This document shows positions 48,416-59,700 of a stretch of 64,000 nt of DNA, piece after piece; positions within the stretch are counted from its first letter, which is position 1; each line of letters starts with the position of its first letter. Below the pieces are notes generated by a model, which did not search any database, had not been told where the DNA came from, and worked only from the letters and a program-made list of their open reading frames with translations. The DNA is from Dolomedes plantarius (Eukaryota; Arthropoda; Arachnida; Araneae; Dolomedidae). The position numbers and the translations under genes were made by a program. The stretch covers positions 49,557,183-49,621,182 of the forward strand of contig OU015492.1 in NCBI GenBank assembly GCA_907164885.2, in the 5' to 3' direction.

Positions 48416-49700
48416 GATGGTTACAGCTCAAGATTTTGGAAGCTAAATTCCAGCAGCTTATTGCTGCGATGACTAAAATGTCTGCAGGTCAAGAAGAGAT
48501 AAAGAAAGAAGTATCTGCAAAAGTCAAGAAGAGATGAAAGCCATTAAAGATGAGATAAAGAAAGAAATGTCTGCAGTCAAGAAGAGATAAAGAAGTAAAT
48601 ATCCGCTGGTCGGGAAGAATTGAATTGTGAGATTAAAACTATCGTTGAAGAAAAATTGAATATTTTTTAAGCAAATATTGGCGTCATAAAAGAAAATATG
48701 GAGGAAAAATTTGATAAAGTTGAAAAGAAATTTGAAACTATGGAAGAAAAATTTTGCAACAAATTTGAAACTATGGAAGAAAAATTTTGCAACAAATTTG
48801 AAACTATGGAAGAAAACTATGACAGCAAATCTGAAACTATGGAAGAAAAATTTGGAGATATAAAAGAAAATTTACAGGGAAATTTTACCGACGTTTCAAG
48901 GAAAGTACAAATTTTAGAACAGAAATTGTCAAATATTTATGTTTCTGAAGATTCTAAGTGTATATCTGTCACCTCCCGGTCACACATTAAGCTGTCAACC
49001 TATGATAGAAAATCTTCTTTGCAAGTTTACAAAATCCTATTCTCGATGGTGGCGGACGCCAACGGATGGGACTCTGTAACAAAAGCGTGTCAATTGGCTA
49101 CATCTCTGTCAGATGAAGCGGCGGATATTTTGCTGACAATCCCAAAAGAGCAGCGATTAGACATTGGCGCACTTTCAAGTGCTTCGGAGTTACGTTTGGC
49201 CAGAAGTGTTTGAAGGACTATAGCCAGCTCTCGAATCTCGCCAACAGAAGCCAAATGAATCGCTACAAGAACTTGCATCAGATGTCGAAAGGTTTTCCCA
49301 TCTCGCCTGGTCAGACTGCCCTACGGAAGTACGGGAAAATCTTGCTTTAGATTATTTTATCGATGCAGTTTCCGACTTTGAAATACAGAAGACACTTCGA
49401 ATGGTGGATGTTAAAGATCTGAAGATCACCTTAGTCTATGCCATGAAGTTTGATGCAGCCCAACAGGCTTCACAAAAAGCTCGCCATTGTATTACGGTTT
49501 CGAAAGTTACTGAATCTCTCGAACGTTCAACTGAATATTTGATGGAAAGAATAGACGAGTTGACAAAACAGGTCAGTGCTTTAAGATTAGTTAAGGCTGA
49601 CAGACGACAAGTTGTAAAATACTGGAGTTTAGTCGGAAAAGGCCATATCTGAAGAAATTGCCCAGTGCGCCAAGACTAGGGAGCGAAGAACACTCACAAG
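48416..49700 (+). pseudogene. Gypsy gag, frameshifted
   Basis: Gag would form the particle that packages element RNA. The start is probably the ATG at 48416 (MVTAQD), with an immediate frameshift. A charged N-terminal coiled-coil region follows, including tandem repeats of FETMEEKFCNK and variants at 48725-48860. Next come a capsid-like part with VADANGWDSVTKACQLATSL and IPKEQRLDIGALSSASELRL, a frameshift at about 49205, then LAWSDCPTEVRENLALDYF and VDVKDLKITLVYAMKFDAAQ. The nucleocapsid zinc knuckle is ruined: it reads KYWSLVGKGHI, stop, RNCP, so two cysteines are gone. At least three frameshifts and one nonsense codon make it inactive. Confidence 0.82.
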
Positions 49701-49889
49701 AAACACGGGAATGCAGACGTCCTATCAAGAAAACCCCGTTCCGGAAGCTGCCAATATTGTTCCAGAGTGGAAAAGAAATTTGATGTTATAAATCCCGTAG
49801 CAAGACAAACTACAGCTTCTACGTCACCAGAGCCAGATCCATGGAGGGATGACGAAAATCGAAAAGATCAGCTGGAAGATCCTGAAGGC

Positions 49890-50329
49890 CCATAGCTGTT
49901 CACGAAACTACTGGCTTTATACCATCCCAGATACTTTCCGGTCGTGACCTCCGAGTGCCATGTGATCTCCAGTTCGGGCGCCCTCCATACACGCCTTCAT
50001 CGCCTGTAGAGTACAACAGGAATCTCGAGGCCCGCTTTGAAGACGTCCATAACATCGAGCGTAAACGGAACAACATCGCAACGGAGAAGATGAAGACCTG
50101 GTACGACACAAAAGCGTCAAGATATGAATTCCATGAAGGTGACAAGGTATGGTTCTGGAACCCGATTCGAGGTAAAGGACTTTCTCCCAAGTTACAGTCG
50201 TCTTGGAATGGTCCGTATACAGTCCTAAAAAGAATGAGTGACGTCGTGGTACGTATAAGAAAATCATCTAATTCTAAACCTAGAATAGTGCATTATGATA
50301 GGCTAGCTCCTTACTATGGCCATAGATAA
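49890..50329 (+). pseudogene. Gypsy pol remnant: integrase C-terminal part
   Basis: A frame open for at least 124 codons, ending with TAA at 50327-50329, contains LQFGRPPYTPSSPVEY, then an Arg/Lys-rich helix with KMKTWYDTKAS. A small beta-barrel-like segment follows (FHEGDKVWFWNP, SPKLQSSWNGPYTVLKRM, VVRIR) and ends in IVHYDRLAPYY. This is the usual C-terminal end of Gypsy integrase, which contacts DNA. The catalytic core with its DDE triad and everything upstream in pol is missing. The junction with gag-like sequence is at about 49700-49900. Confidence 0.85.
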
Positions 50330-50620
50330 TAGATTAAAGAAATGTATAGACCATGGTCTTTCTCTTTTTGTATATAACATTTTATTTTGTGTAAATAATC
50401 CTTAAATAAGTTTTGTTTTATTAATGTTGTTTAAAGTAATTAGATGTTCCTTGTATGTATTTATTAGTTTTATGAAGTATGTATTTCTCTGTATGCATGT
50501 TAATTTTGTATTAATTTTAGTTGAAATTTTATAGTTCAGTTTTCTATTATGTATTGTAAATAAGGCTTCCTGCCCAAGAGCTGTACTGCCCGGGACGTGC
50601 AGTCCTTGAGGAGGGAGCAA

Positions 50621-51069
50621 TGATACGAATTTTACGAGTTTATGGTAATCTCGCCAAATATGAGAGTTATTGTCAAATTGGCGATGGATTTGGGGACTTA
50701 TTTTGATCGCCAAATTTGGCGATATGGTGCTAAATGGTCGCCAACCTTGTAGATCTTTCTCGTACGTTCTGGAACTATCTAGATGGTGACCGATAGAGGG
50801 CGCTTTGGAAATCTATAAATATACCTGACATTGGCATTAGAGTTCAGTGTTATCTTCTGCTGGGTATTGAATTTAATGAAAGTGCATTAGGTGTATGTTA
50901 TCCTGACTTGTGTTTTTAGAGTTTTCTGTTGTAAAGAAGACAGTTGTTACGTGTTTTCTGTTTGTATTTGTGTATGCGCCTGATGAATTTAGAGAATAAT
51001 AAATTTTATTTTGTGTGCACTTTCTGAGGAGAATTTTATTCAATCCCATCGAACCCAGATAACGGAACA
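50621..51069 (+). repeat. 3' LTR of the Gypsy element, complete (449 bp)
   Basis: It starts TGATACGAATTTTACGAG, where the older copy at 13957 has TGTTACG, and ends AACGGAACA; TGTT...AACA is the expected inverted terminus. It carries a near-palindromic CCAAATTTGGCG segment and AATAATAAATTTTATTTTG. The polypurine tract precedes it directly. The fold-back mariner at 51077 begins 8 bp after its end. Confidence 0.9.
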
Positions 51070-51076
51070 ATATATA

Positions 51077-51842
51077 CAAAGTGCGCCCATAAAGTTACCG
51101 GACAATATTTTATAAATAAGAAAAATATTACTCACCTTCAAATAAATTTATCCTCTTCAAAATAATCGCCAAAGGAGTCCATACAATTTTTACAACGTTT
51201 CTTCAAGTCATCGAAACACTGTTTATAGGCGTTGGAAATAACCGTCCGCAAAATGCGCGTAACATTGGATTTAATATCAGAGACGTTTTCAAATCTCTGT
51301 CCTTTCATGGATTTTGTATTTTTTTATTACAAAGGACTTATTCACCACGAATTTGTTTCTGAAAATCAAACAATTAATCAGTATTTTTACAAGGAGGTGC
51401 TTTTTCGATTAAGAAAGAGTATAAGGCGAGTTAGGAAGGAACTGTTTGGTTCTGGGCAATGGTTTCTTTTACACGATAATGCTAGGCCCCCATACAGCAA
51501 TTTCTGTACATTAATATCTTGCTAAGCATTCAAGTACAGTGATAAATCACCCGCCATATTCTCCCGACTTACCGCCAGCTGGTTTTTTCCTTTTACGAAG
51601 CTAAAGATGGCCATGAAAGGACAGAGATTTGAAAACGCCTCGGATATCAAATCAAACGTTACACGTATTTTGTGAACGGTTAGTTCCAAAGCCTATAAAC
51701 AGTTTTTCGATGACTTGAAGAAACGTTTCAAAAATTGTATAGACTCCTTCAGCGATTATTTTCAAGGAGATAAATTTATTTGAAGGTGAGTAATATTTTT
51801 CTTATTTATAAAAAATTGTCCGGTTAGTTTATGGGCGCACCT

Positions 51843-51844
<2 letters not shown>
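51077..51844 (+). mobile_element. Fold-back mariner element, copy A (768 bp)
   Basis: TA lies at 51075-51076 and 51845-51846, and the ends are CAAAGTGCGCCCATAAA and inverted CAAGGTGCGCCCATAAAC. The inverted repeat runs for 234 bp on each side (51077-51310 and 51611-51844). Those arms are the transposase 3' end: the right arm is in coding orientation (KMAMKGQRFEN-type, ending FQGDKFI-like), the left arm is its reverse. The centre, 51311-51610, gives HHEFVSENQTINQYF and FLLHDNARPPYS on the plus strand, i.e. the middle of a mariner transposase with the second catalytic Asp. The N-terminal half and first Asp are absent. Confidence 0.85.

Positions 51845-51872
<28 letters not shown>
51845..51872. 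repeat. Short (TA)n tract after mariner copy A
   Basis: Fourteen TA dinucleotides start at the mariner target site. Confidence 0.9.
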
Positions 51873-51875
<3 letters not shown>

Positions 51876-52527
51876 AATCTAGAAAAAGCCCAATTAACGT
51901 AATTAAAACCATTCGGGAACTTCAAGCAATTTTCAGATATTCGGGGTTTTTATAAAAAAGAATAATTCACTAACATGAATATACTGAACTCCACGTTTGC
52001 GAAGAGTTGTTGTTTTAGACCAGGGGTTCAAGGACAGTCGCATCACGCTGCCCCAAGAGTTATTATTTGTATGCGCTTTAAGTTGGCAGTGGAGTCACAT
52101 GGTCTGATTTATGCTATCAAGCACTTTTTTACAGGGCTCTCCGCTTCTGGGGTTCAATAAGTAAATACACGACTTGGATTTCCAAGAGAGATAAGACTCG
52201 CGTTTTTCCGGCTGGAGGGGATCAGTCGAATTGTCGGACCGGACTGGGTAATTAATATTTGAATAAACGCCACGACATCGATATGGAGTTTCTGAAATTT
52301 CTGAGTCTTCATTTTTAAGTGTTTCAGACGCACAGTGGACTTATCTACGATTATTCTGCAACTGCGTCCGAGTCGTGTCATATATATATTTATTAATTAT
52401 ATATTTACGATTATATATTTTATTAATTAATGAATTATTTGAAGCTTATTTTTAAAATTAATATAAATGGAGCAAAATAAATTCATATTTCATTCATTAA
52501 AGAAAATTCTATTACTTGGCTAGAGAG

Positions 52528-52530
<3 letters not shown>
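51873..52530. other. Intergenic stretch without supported features
   Basis: A GC-richer patch at 52000-52380 has short frames on both strands but no recognised domain. Confidence 0.4.

Positions 52531-52575
<45 letters not shown>
52531..52575. repeat. (AT)n microsatellite at the Tc1-like insertion site
   Basis: About 22 AT dinucleotides that run directly into the left end of the Tc1-like element at 52574. Confidence 0.9.
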
Positions 52576-52578
<3 letters not shown>

Positions 52579-53796
52579 AGTGGCCAAATTATTATGACCA
52601 TCCCCTCAATACAATGTTGGACCAACTTTTGTCTTTAATTGCATGAATTCTTCTTAGCATAGGTTCTATGAGATGTTGGTAGGTAGTATGAGGAATTTGA
52701 GACCATATCCGATGAACTGTACTTTCCAATTCGTTAAGATTTGACGGTACAGGATCCAGCTGCCTGATGCCCCGTTCGATCTCATCCCATAAATTTTCAA
52801 TTGGAGTGAGATCTGGTGATTGTAGAGTCCGACGAAGCAATGTAAAGTCTCCGTCATGCTCTTCGAACCATCTGAGGATAATGCCAGCTTTATGACAAGG
52901 AGTATTGTCCTGCTAGAAGTATCCATCCCCAGCAGGGTACACCATTAATATAACAGGATGTACTTGATCTGCGATAACACTTAAATACCGTTGGGCATTC
53001 AGACGTTGTTTCACGGGAATCAGAGGACCCACACAATGTCAAGAAAACATCCCCCAAACCATAATATTGCCTCCACCAGCTTGAAGTGTTGGTACAATGC
53101 AGTTGAGGTCTATGCATTTCGTGCTGTTTTCTCCATATTTGCACCCTGCCATCTTAATGGTGTAATTGAAAACGCGATTCATCGGACACTTTGACCCTTT
53201 TCCAGTCATCTACTGTCCAATCCTTGTTCTCCTTTGCGAACTGGAGACGTCTGTTCTTGTTCAAGGCAAAAACAGTAGAGGCTTTCGAACAGGTCGTTGG
53301 CTTCCATAGCCTATACGGTGTAATGTGCGGCGAACAGTTCTTTCAGAGACGTTCGCAGTTGCTCCTTGATTAAGATTCCCCGTTATTTGACGTACTGTTG
53401 CTTTTCTGTTGGACTGGACAACTCTGGCAGGTCTCCTTTCAAATCGAGCATTCAGTATCCTGTGACGACCACACGCCTGACTTTGAGACCCGGTTTTTCT
53501 GCTTGGTAGTCCACTCTCTGTAAACATTAATAACCACTGCTCTCGAACATTTCGCAGGTGCAGCCATTTTTCTGATACTGGTTCCGACGCTTCGAGAACC
53601 TACAATCATCCCGCGTTCAACCTCAGTTAAATCTCATTTTTTGCCCATATCTTCGCAAGCAACACAGTGCAATTGGTGGTTTACTTGTCCTGCATTCCCT
53701 TTTTATAGCTATCTCGCCCTCTAGCTGCAATACTGTGACGCAATTGTTCATTTGCATAAATCTGAGAGGTGGTCATAATAAAGTGGCCGCTCAGTG
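52574..53796 (-). mobile_element. Tc1-like element, inactive (1223 bp)
   Basis: The left end TATTGAGTGGCCAAATTATT and the inverted right end CACTGAGCGGCCACTTTATT share a terminal repeat of about 27 bp ending ATTATGACCA. TA dinucleotides flank both ends, the left within a TA tract. The single minus-strand gene is decayed. The family is different from the CACTGAAGTGCC and CACTGCTGGCC families elsewhere in the window. Confidence 0.85.
52592..53648 (-). pseudogene. Tc1-type transposase, decayed
   Basis: The frame starts MGKK at 53648 with a stop as fifth codon, then DLTEVERGMIVGSRSVGTS. A second helix-turn-helix region reads VRQITGNLNQGATANVSERT and RRTLHRIGYGSQRPVRKP. The catalytic motifs are VSDESRF near 53185, QDNTPCHK near 52900 preceded by a stop, and SPDLTPIENLWDE near 52800. 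The C-terminus ends at 52592. Frameshifts lie at about 53270 and 52840-52990. The overall length of about 350 codons is normal for a Tc1 transposase, so only point changes and small indels inactivated it. Confidence 0.85.
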
Positions 53797-53932
53797 TATA
53801 TATATACCTTATTATCTTTTTGCGCAATTTTGAAATATCACGGTGTCCAGGAAAAGGAACCGATTATTTTTTACATTGTTTTTTTTACTTTAAAAGGTTT
53901 AAAAATTTAAAAATGCTAAAAAATATTTAGTG

Positions 53933-54330
53933 CAATGTTATCAGAGAGTATTTCAGAGAATGTAGGTGATTCCAAGTCAGTTTATAGTAGTGATAATGAA
54001 GGTGTGGTTCCACTATTTGCAAGTAAAATTCAAAATGGCCGCTAACTGGACAATACACTTGGAAATCACTTTCTTACAAATGATGACAATGTCGAATGAG
54101 CTGTGCCATTTCAACGTGATTTAAAAATGATTATGGCATGTTATGAAGAATCTTATAAAGAACTAACAATAACAAAATCACACCTTCTGATAACCGAATT
54201 CATATTCAAAAAACCTGTGAAACAAAAGAAACACAAAATTCTAATTTTATTTAAGCTACACTTGTAGATTTATCGCCACTCAATATTTCCATTGGAAAGA
54301 GGGATTTATCTTCCAATAGTGACACTGAAT
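53933..54330 (+). pseudogene. Unidentified degraded frame (possible transposon gene start)
   Basis: One frame reads MLSESISENVGDSKSVYSSD then NEGVVPLFASKIQNGR before a stop, continuing LDNTLGNHFLTNDDN, MIMACYEESYKELTITKSHL and KKPVKQKKHK. The acidic N-terminus followed by a basic patch is reminiscent of the start of some transposase genes, but no domain is recognised and no terminal repeats were found. It could be chance. Confidence 0.2.
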
Positions 54331-57300
54331 AACAGAATGTTATATGTATGTATGTATAAATAAAAAATAAATTCAGTTTGTTTTAACCACTTCCGACTGC
54401 CGCACTTTTCTAGTTTAAAAAGCATCCCTTATAAACATATTTAAAATAAAATTTCTGAATTTGCTCTTATATATTTATTCAATAAATCTAAATTTCATGG
54501 GAAAAAATAACATTTTTTTTCATTAAAAACATTTGAGTGGAACCTATCTCCAATTTTTTTATGTTCACTGCATCTTATTTTACACGTTTTTTATCCGCAC
54601 TGTAGTCTCTGGAACATATTCCCGTGTAAAATGAGATTCGGGTGTTCTTACCATCTAGAAGGAAATCAAGTACCTATCTTCTATAGGACCATACGAATAA
54701 TGTACTCTAAGACAGTACATGAATTAACATTGAAGATCCAAGCTAACTGAACTTTTCTTCACGTTTTCAGTCACAGATTAACTAGCAAATGCATTTTTTT
54801 AATCTTGTTTTCTGCATTTGAAAATGGATATTTAAACTCAATGCGCATGTTTTTCTAAAATTTCATCATTTAACATTTAAAAAAACATTTTTAGAATTGC
54901 AGCAAAAGACATCAATAATTTATAATACTCTGTAAAATATTTTTTAAAAAACAGAAAATTTTTAAATATCAACGTATACATTTGATAGCCTGTGTTCATA
55001 AAAATACTCTGTTCAACATTACGTCAACATTAGCCTTGGAGATCTGCGATGATGCACAACCGGAAACACTGGTGAAGCTGTGTTATATTTATTCCCCGTT
55101 AAATATAATGCTTTCTGTTTACAAAATTTTTAAAAACAACATTTGTAGGGTACGAGAGAGTTTATTTGTAAACATCGAATAAAAACAGAAAAATAAACTT
55201 TCAGATAAGAAACTCTGTCAGAGATGTTTGCATTTACCAACATCTGCATTATAACACGAAAACACAAATAAAATTCACTGAAACTTGAAAACGCTCCAGA
55301 AACAGATGTTTTTTGTTTGTTGTTGTTTTTTGTGTAAAAGCATTTGAGATCAAGACTGAAGTCGGAAGAAATCCCGGCTGAATAGGTTCTTTTATGACTC
55401 TTTCTCGTGCTTAGTTTTGTAATGCAAATTACATCGATGCATAAAAGAAGGAGTCACTTCAACTTTACTTCACTCTAATTATTTGCAGCCAACTTTCAAA
55501 GTAGCTTTTCTCTCGACCATTCATATCGATGAAGGAAAAAACTAGAAACACAATGTATCGAATGTAAAAAAATCTCTTTTTAAATCGTTATTCTATTAAC
55601 TACCTTCAAAAGATCTTAATTAAAATGCTTCGTTTCGAGCTTACAAAGACCTTAAAATCTCGTTTTTTAATCAGAATCTTGCCACGTATTTTATACAATA
55701 TCCTTTTTAGAGGTAATGGAAATCGATAAATTGTTGGAGGGTTTAAGAGAAATAAATTTTGGAGCAGGTTTTTTCTTCTTTAGCCTTCATTTTTATGCTT
55801 GAATTACTTTATAAAATTACTTTGCTTCATTTAAATATTTTAATTAAAATAAGACACGTTATTCTTCCATGTTACACCTATTTCAACTGGGTGGGAATAA
55901 TATAGAACAGTAAAAAGTTTTAGCTCTTTAAATCACTGTTAGTGAGAAAATATATAATCAGGGTATAAAATACTTTAAAAAGTCTGTCTGTTCCACAAAA
56001 TACATTTTGAAGGTCATACCTTTAATAATGTCAATCCTAAAGGTGCAAGGATGAATCAATTATAATCTCTTTTGCAGATCTAATTTTAGCGTAGGATTAC
56101 ATTCCTCAATAATGGTTCTTCGGAGAGAAAAAAATGTTCTGCGTCGCGGTTTATAATTTTGGCAGCGCGCTAAACCCAATAGAAGTATACAGTTAAACAG
56201 AAAAGTACCAAAATGCGTTAAAAATAAGGGTAAGCAAACGATAAGTAAGCCTACATTATTATCCGAGGTAGTTTCGTTAGAGGAGACTACTTGAAAAATT
56301 TTTGTTTCTGCTATATATACTATAAGCTGTGTGAGAATTACACTCTGTAAGAACAAAATCTACAAAATTTAATGTACAGTACTCACAGAGTGTCCATACT
56401 TTACCTCAAATTTTACTTTTAATCTATAAAAAAAATAATAATGCAGCTTGCAACTTATATAATGATTTATAGCTAAAAGGAGAAGCGTTGTATTTACTTG
56501 AACTAGTGATAGATACAGCCCGTAAAAAACTGGAAATCTGATAAATGACTACGGAGTTTGGCAGTTACAGAGGCGCAGTTACGATAGGTATCAAAGAGCA
56601 CTGTAACTACCTCTGACTTCAGTAATTTCAATAGGAAAAGTTATTCAAGGGTTGAAATATTTGATGCCGTTGATGCCGTCCTCAAGAAATCAGTTTTAGT
56701 TCTACCACTGGTGGAATACATAGTTCATATAAAGTTGAAAACCATATTTTAAAAATAATGGTTTCTTTTTCAGAATTATTTTCAGTAAACCGGTTTTTTC
56801 TTTTAAAGGTAGTTTATAAATTTAAAATTTAGTATGGGAAGACTACACGGTTATGAATAAATACCACTTCTGTCAGTATGCGGTCCATTGTTTTCCTAGT
56901 TCTTTCCGGAAACGGAAAATCAAGCATATAATAGACCCATTTTTTAAATGAACCAGAATTTTTCAAACATAGCTTAATTGTGTTGTTTATTAATTAATTG
57001 GCCAGCTTCCATGATGATCTTTTCATTTATTTTTTATCCTTTCAAAAATTAAAAGAGAAACGTAACAATGCTAATTGTATAGCAAAAATTGTTGATTTGG
57101 CAGTGTTTTTTTTCAAATTATACTTTAGAATTAGCACGAGTGCAAAAATAAAAAAACTTAAATTAATACCGCAAAAATTATTTAAATTAATCTAATTCAT
57201 TTGGCGATAATAGAAAGATCAAAAAACTTTAGACCGAATGCTTGTTTAGAAGTTAATTTATATTTTAGGGTCATATTTTATATTACTACATAGCATTTTA

Positions 57301-57724
57301 AAACTTTTTGTCTACGTTACTTGGTTTTATATGAGTATAATGGTCAATAACCTCAGCTGCGTGAGACATTAAGTGTATCTTCGTGAAAAAACTATTTCTC
57401 TTTGAATACAAAAAACAAAACATAACGGCTCGTTTGTAAGCATATTAAATAAATCTGATGGATGCATTTGCATTAATCTTTGAAATAAAATGTACTTTTA
57501 TACAACAAACAAAAAAATTCAAGCGTTTATTTTTCTCTTTTTTTTATCAATTGGATTAGTTTTGTACCGTCGAAAAGAAATTGAAGCTTATGAAAGATTA
57601 ATTATATGGTTGTTTTTCGTCCACATATTAAAAAAAGGATTTTTAGCCCTTCAATATAGTTATTCAAAAACATGCACAATTTATATTATTGGCATACCTT
57701 ATCAATTTTTTTTAATATATAGCA
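54331..57724. other. AT-rich stretch without supported genes
   Basis: No coding domain is recognised. A patch at about 55310-55520 of mixed composition contains GTAATGCAAATTAC, an octamer-like inverted repeat, and several TAATT(A/G) words. A regulatory role is speculative. Confidence 0.4.
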
Positions 57725-57958
57725 CCCCGGCAAGAAATGTGGCACAACTCAAAAATGCAGCATTTGAGAAAAATCAACTAAAGTTTACTATGCAGCTTGA
57801 ACTAGCACTACGATAAAACTGATACAACTGCCCTCAGGTGGACAAATTGCGAGATAAAGATGTGTCGCTTTTCGTGCACAATGGGCCACTTCATGCATAT
57901 TTTTCAGTCACATAACCGCAAAATTGCCATTTTTTTATTTGTATCTTTTCTTGCCGGG
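57725..57958. mobile_element. Possible small inverted-repeat element
   Basis: CACCCCGGCAAGAAA at about 57723-57737 faces TTTCTTGCCGGGGTA at about 57946-57961, a 13-bp exact GC-rich inverted match flanked by AT-rich sequence. The size (about 235 bp) suits a MITE, but no clear target duplication was established. Confidence 0.3.
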
Positions 57959-58044
57959 GTACGATATACTGAATGCGCAAAGCGTCCAGTCAGTAAGTTC
58001 TTTGAAAATTTATTATTGCGACATTTGTTTAGGAAGATCTAGAG

Positions 58045-58359
58045 ATGGTTTGACAGGACAGTGCATCGGCATCACAGCACTGAAAACAAGAAGACAAAAT
58101 TCGATTCCCGATTCAGCCTGATATGTAAGTGAAATAGAGGATGTGACATAGAATACGAGGTAGGATCGACTCATCTACTGAGGGGCCTAAAATATGGAGA
58201 TTACAGGAGGGGTCTTGATCCTTTCTGTCACTTTCAGATGAGCGAGAATGAGAAAGGCTCATTATAATGAAGACCGTGGCGTGGCTTGATCACGTAATTC
58301 TCAGCACATCTGTTTGGACATCAAGAGTTCAGAATTTGAGCGTTCAACTAGTTTAGTTG
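58045..58359 (+). repeat. Possible tRNA-derived SINE
   Basis: An A-box-like TGGTTTGACAGG at about 58045 and a B-box-like AATTCGATTCCC at about 58098 are followed by a GC-richer body with AGAATGAGAAAGGCTCATTA and GGCGTGGCTTGATCACG. The hAT element at 58368 begins just beyond. Boundaries are uncertain. Confidence 0.4.
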
Positions 58360-58479
58360 TTTTAAGGCAGAGATTCCCAACATTTTTACGTTTACGGCAC
58401 ACTTGGGAATGAGCTTAGAAACTTAGGGCACCCTTGTTAGAATTTAAGATTTAATTTTTTTTAAATATTAAATAATATA

Positions 58480-59223
58480 CCGGGTGGTCATAAAGAAAGT
58501 TTGCCGATATATGGACCTCTAGCGGCCGTTCCGTTCCACCTATCGAGATGAAATTTCAGATATAGTTATTCAGAGGTATGAGCTCGGGATTCTGAGAACG
58601 GCAACACAGTGACGCTCACGGTTACGGTTATAGGTATAGAAACTCGAAATTTTCAAATGGCAACTCCCACCTTTTTCGCAAAAGGCTCAGCGCATGCGAA
58701 AACCCTAAAAAGCGTTGGAACGGTACGTGTATCACAAAAAACGGACGCGTTATGCACGCACAAAAAACAGTTCTGCGAACGGCCAACAAAGACACAATCG
58801 GGGTGCACGGAGGAAAATTTGCATATGACAGAGGCTAGAAACCAATCACAGAATGCCGTTCGCCAGATATTCAGCGTAGAAAACCGATAGAAAGCTCTCT
58901 GATCGTGTTTTTTTAGCCATTTGCAGAGCTGTTTTTTGTGCGTGCATAACGCGTCCGTTTTTTTGTGATACACGTACCGTTCCAACGCTCTTTGGGGTTT
59001 TCGCATGCGCTGAGCATTTTGCGATGGGAAAACATGGGTGTTGCTATTTGAAACTTTCAAGTTTCTGTACCTATAACCGTAACAATGAGCGCCACTTGGT
59101 TACCGTTCACAGAATCTGAGCTCATACCTCTGAATAATTATACCTAAAATCTCATCTAGATCGGTTGAACAGAACAGCCGCTAGAGGTCCATATATTGGC
59201 AAAGTTTCTTTATGACCACCCTG
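58480..59223. mobile_element. Long palindromic MITE, arms about 305 bp, nested in hAT
   Basis: TA lies at 58478-58479 and 59224-59225. The termini are CCGGGTGGTCATAAAGAAA and inverted CAGGGTGGTCATAAAGAAA. The arms at 58480-58784 and 58915-59223 are inverted copies of each other with scattered differences, enclosing a spacer of about 130 bp. The 93- and 135-codon frames on opposite strands are mirror products of the palindrome and not genes. It is probably a Tc1/mariner-mobilised fold-back element. Confidence 0.85.
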
Positions 59224-59459
59224 TATATGTATCATGAAATCGTTAAATTTAATTTCAAATAAATACTTACTCCATTACTTATTTTATTCATTTACTGAAA
59301 GACATAAGTAACAAACAACACAACACAATCGAATTTATTAATACTGTTTCAAAAATACCCATGGGATGCAGTAGAGTATTACACCAGAAAACTACGAGTA
59401 CAATGGGAATCTCTAAAACGATTTTTATTTCATTAATGTGAGACTTGCAACTGATGCTT

Positions 59460-59700
59460 AGAGCACAAATGTTTGATATCAGACCTGGAAGTTGAGGATG
59501 AAAAGCGCATATCATCCAAAAAGCTTGGCAGTTTTACTTCTTGCTTTGTATTTTATGGTCATCATAGCAGAAAAGGATTCCTTACACAAATATTGAGTTG
59601 AAAAAAGGCAAAAGTAGGACTGTTGCTTGCTTCACTAGGTTTGGGTACTCTTCTGCTAGTCCAAGTCAAAAAACAGTCACTGATTCCATACTTTTAGCAA
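59460..59700 (-). pseudogene. hAT transposase, C-terminal dimerisation region remnant
   Basis: Read on the minus strand across frames: AEEYPNLVKQATVLLLPFF, then ESFSAMMTIKYKARSK. These match the order of the hAT C-terminal dimerisation region: a segment leading to LP(F/V), then a C-E-S/R-x-F-S motif and KT/KxKxRxxL. The family Cys before ES is disturbed by an indel. Stops follow. The rest of the transposase (zinc finger and RNase H-like core) is not found. Confidence 0.6.

Larger units (their letters stand above)
48095..51069 (+). mobile_element. Gypsy LTR retrotransposon, internally deleted
   Basis: The order is a 5' LTR remnant (48095-48359), then a gag region, then the last part of pol (integrase C-terminus), a purine-rich tract GAGGAGGGAGCAA, and a complete 3' LTR (50621-51069). 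The internal region is about 2.26 kb, too short for full gag-pol: protease, reverse transcriptase, RNase H and the integrase core are absent. No envelope-like frame is seen. It cannot move on its own. Confidence 0.9.

Noticed and set aside
56060..56356. 98-codon minus-strand frame with a hydrophobic segment
   Set aside because: The hydrophobic stretch could be a membrane segment, but AT-rich DNA often gives Phe/Leu/Ile-rich frames; no homology is recognised.
57490..57816. 108-codon plus-strand frame with hydrophobic segments
   Set aside because: It overlaps a possible inverted-repeat element end, and its composition is that of AT-rich non-coding DNA.
58653..59060. 135-codon open frame on the minus strand, and a 93-codon frame on the plus strand
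   Set aside because: Both lie in the arms of one palindromic element and encode mirror versions of the same sequence; no domain.
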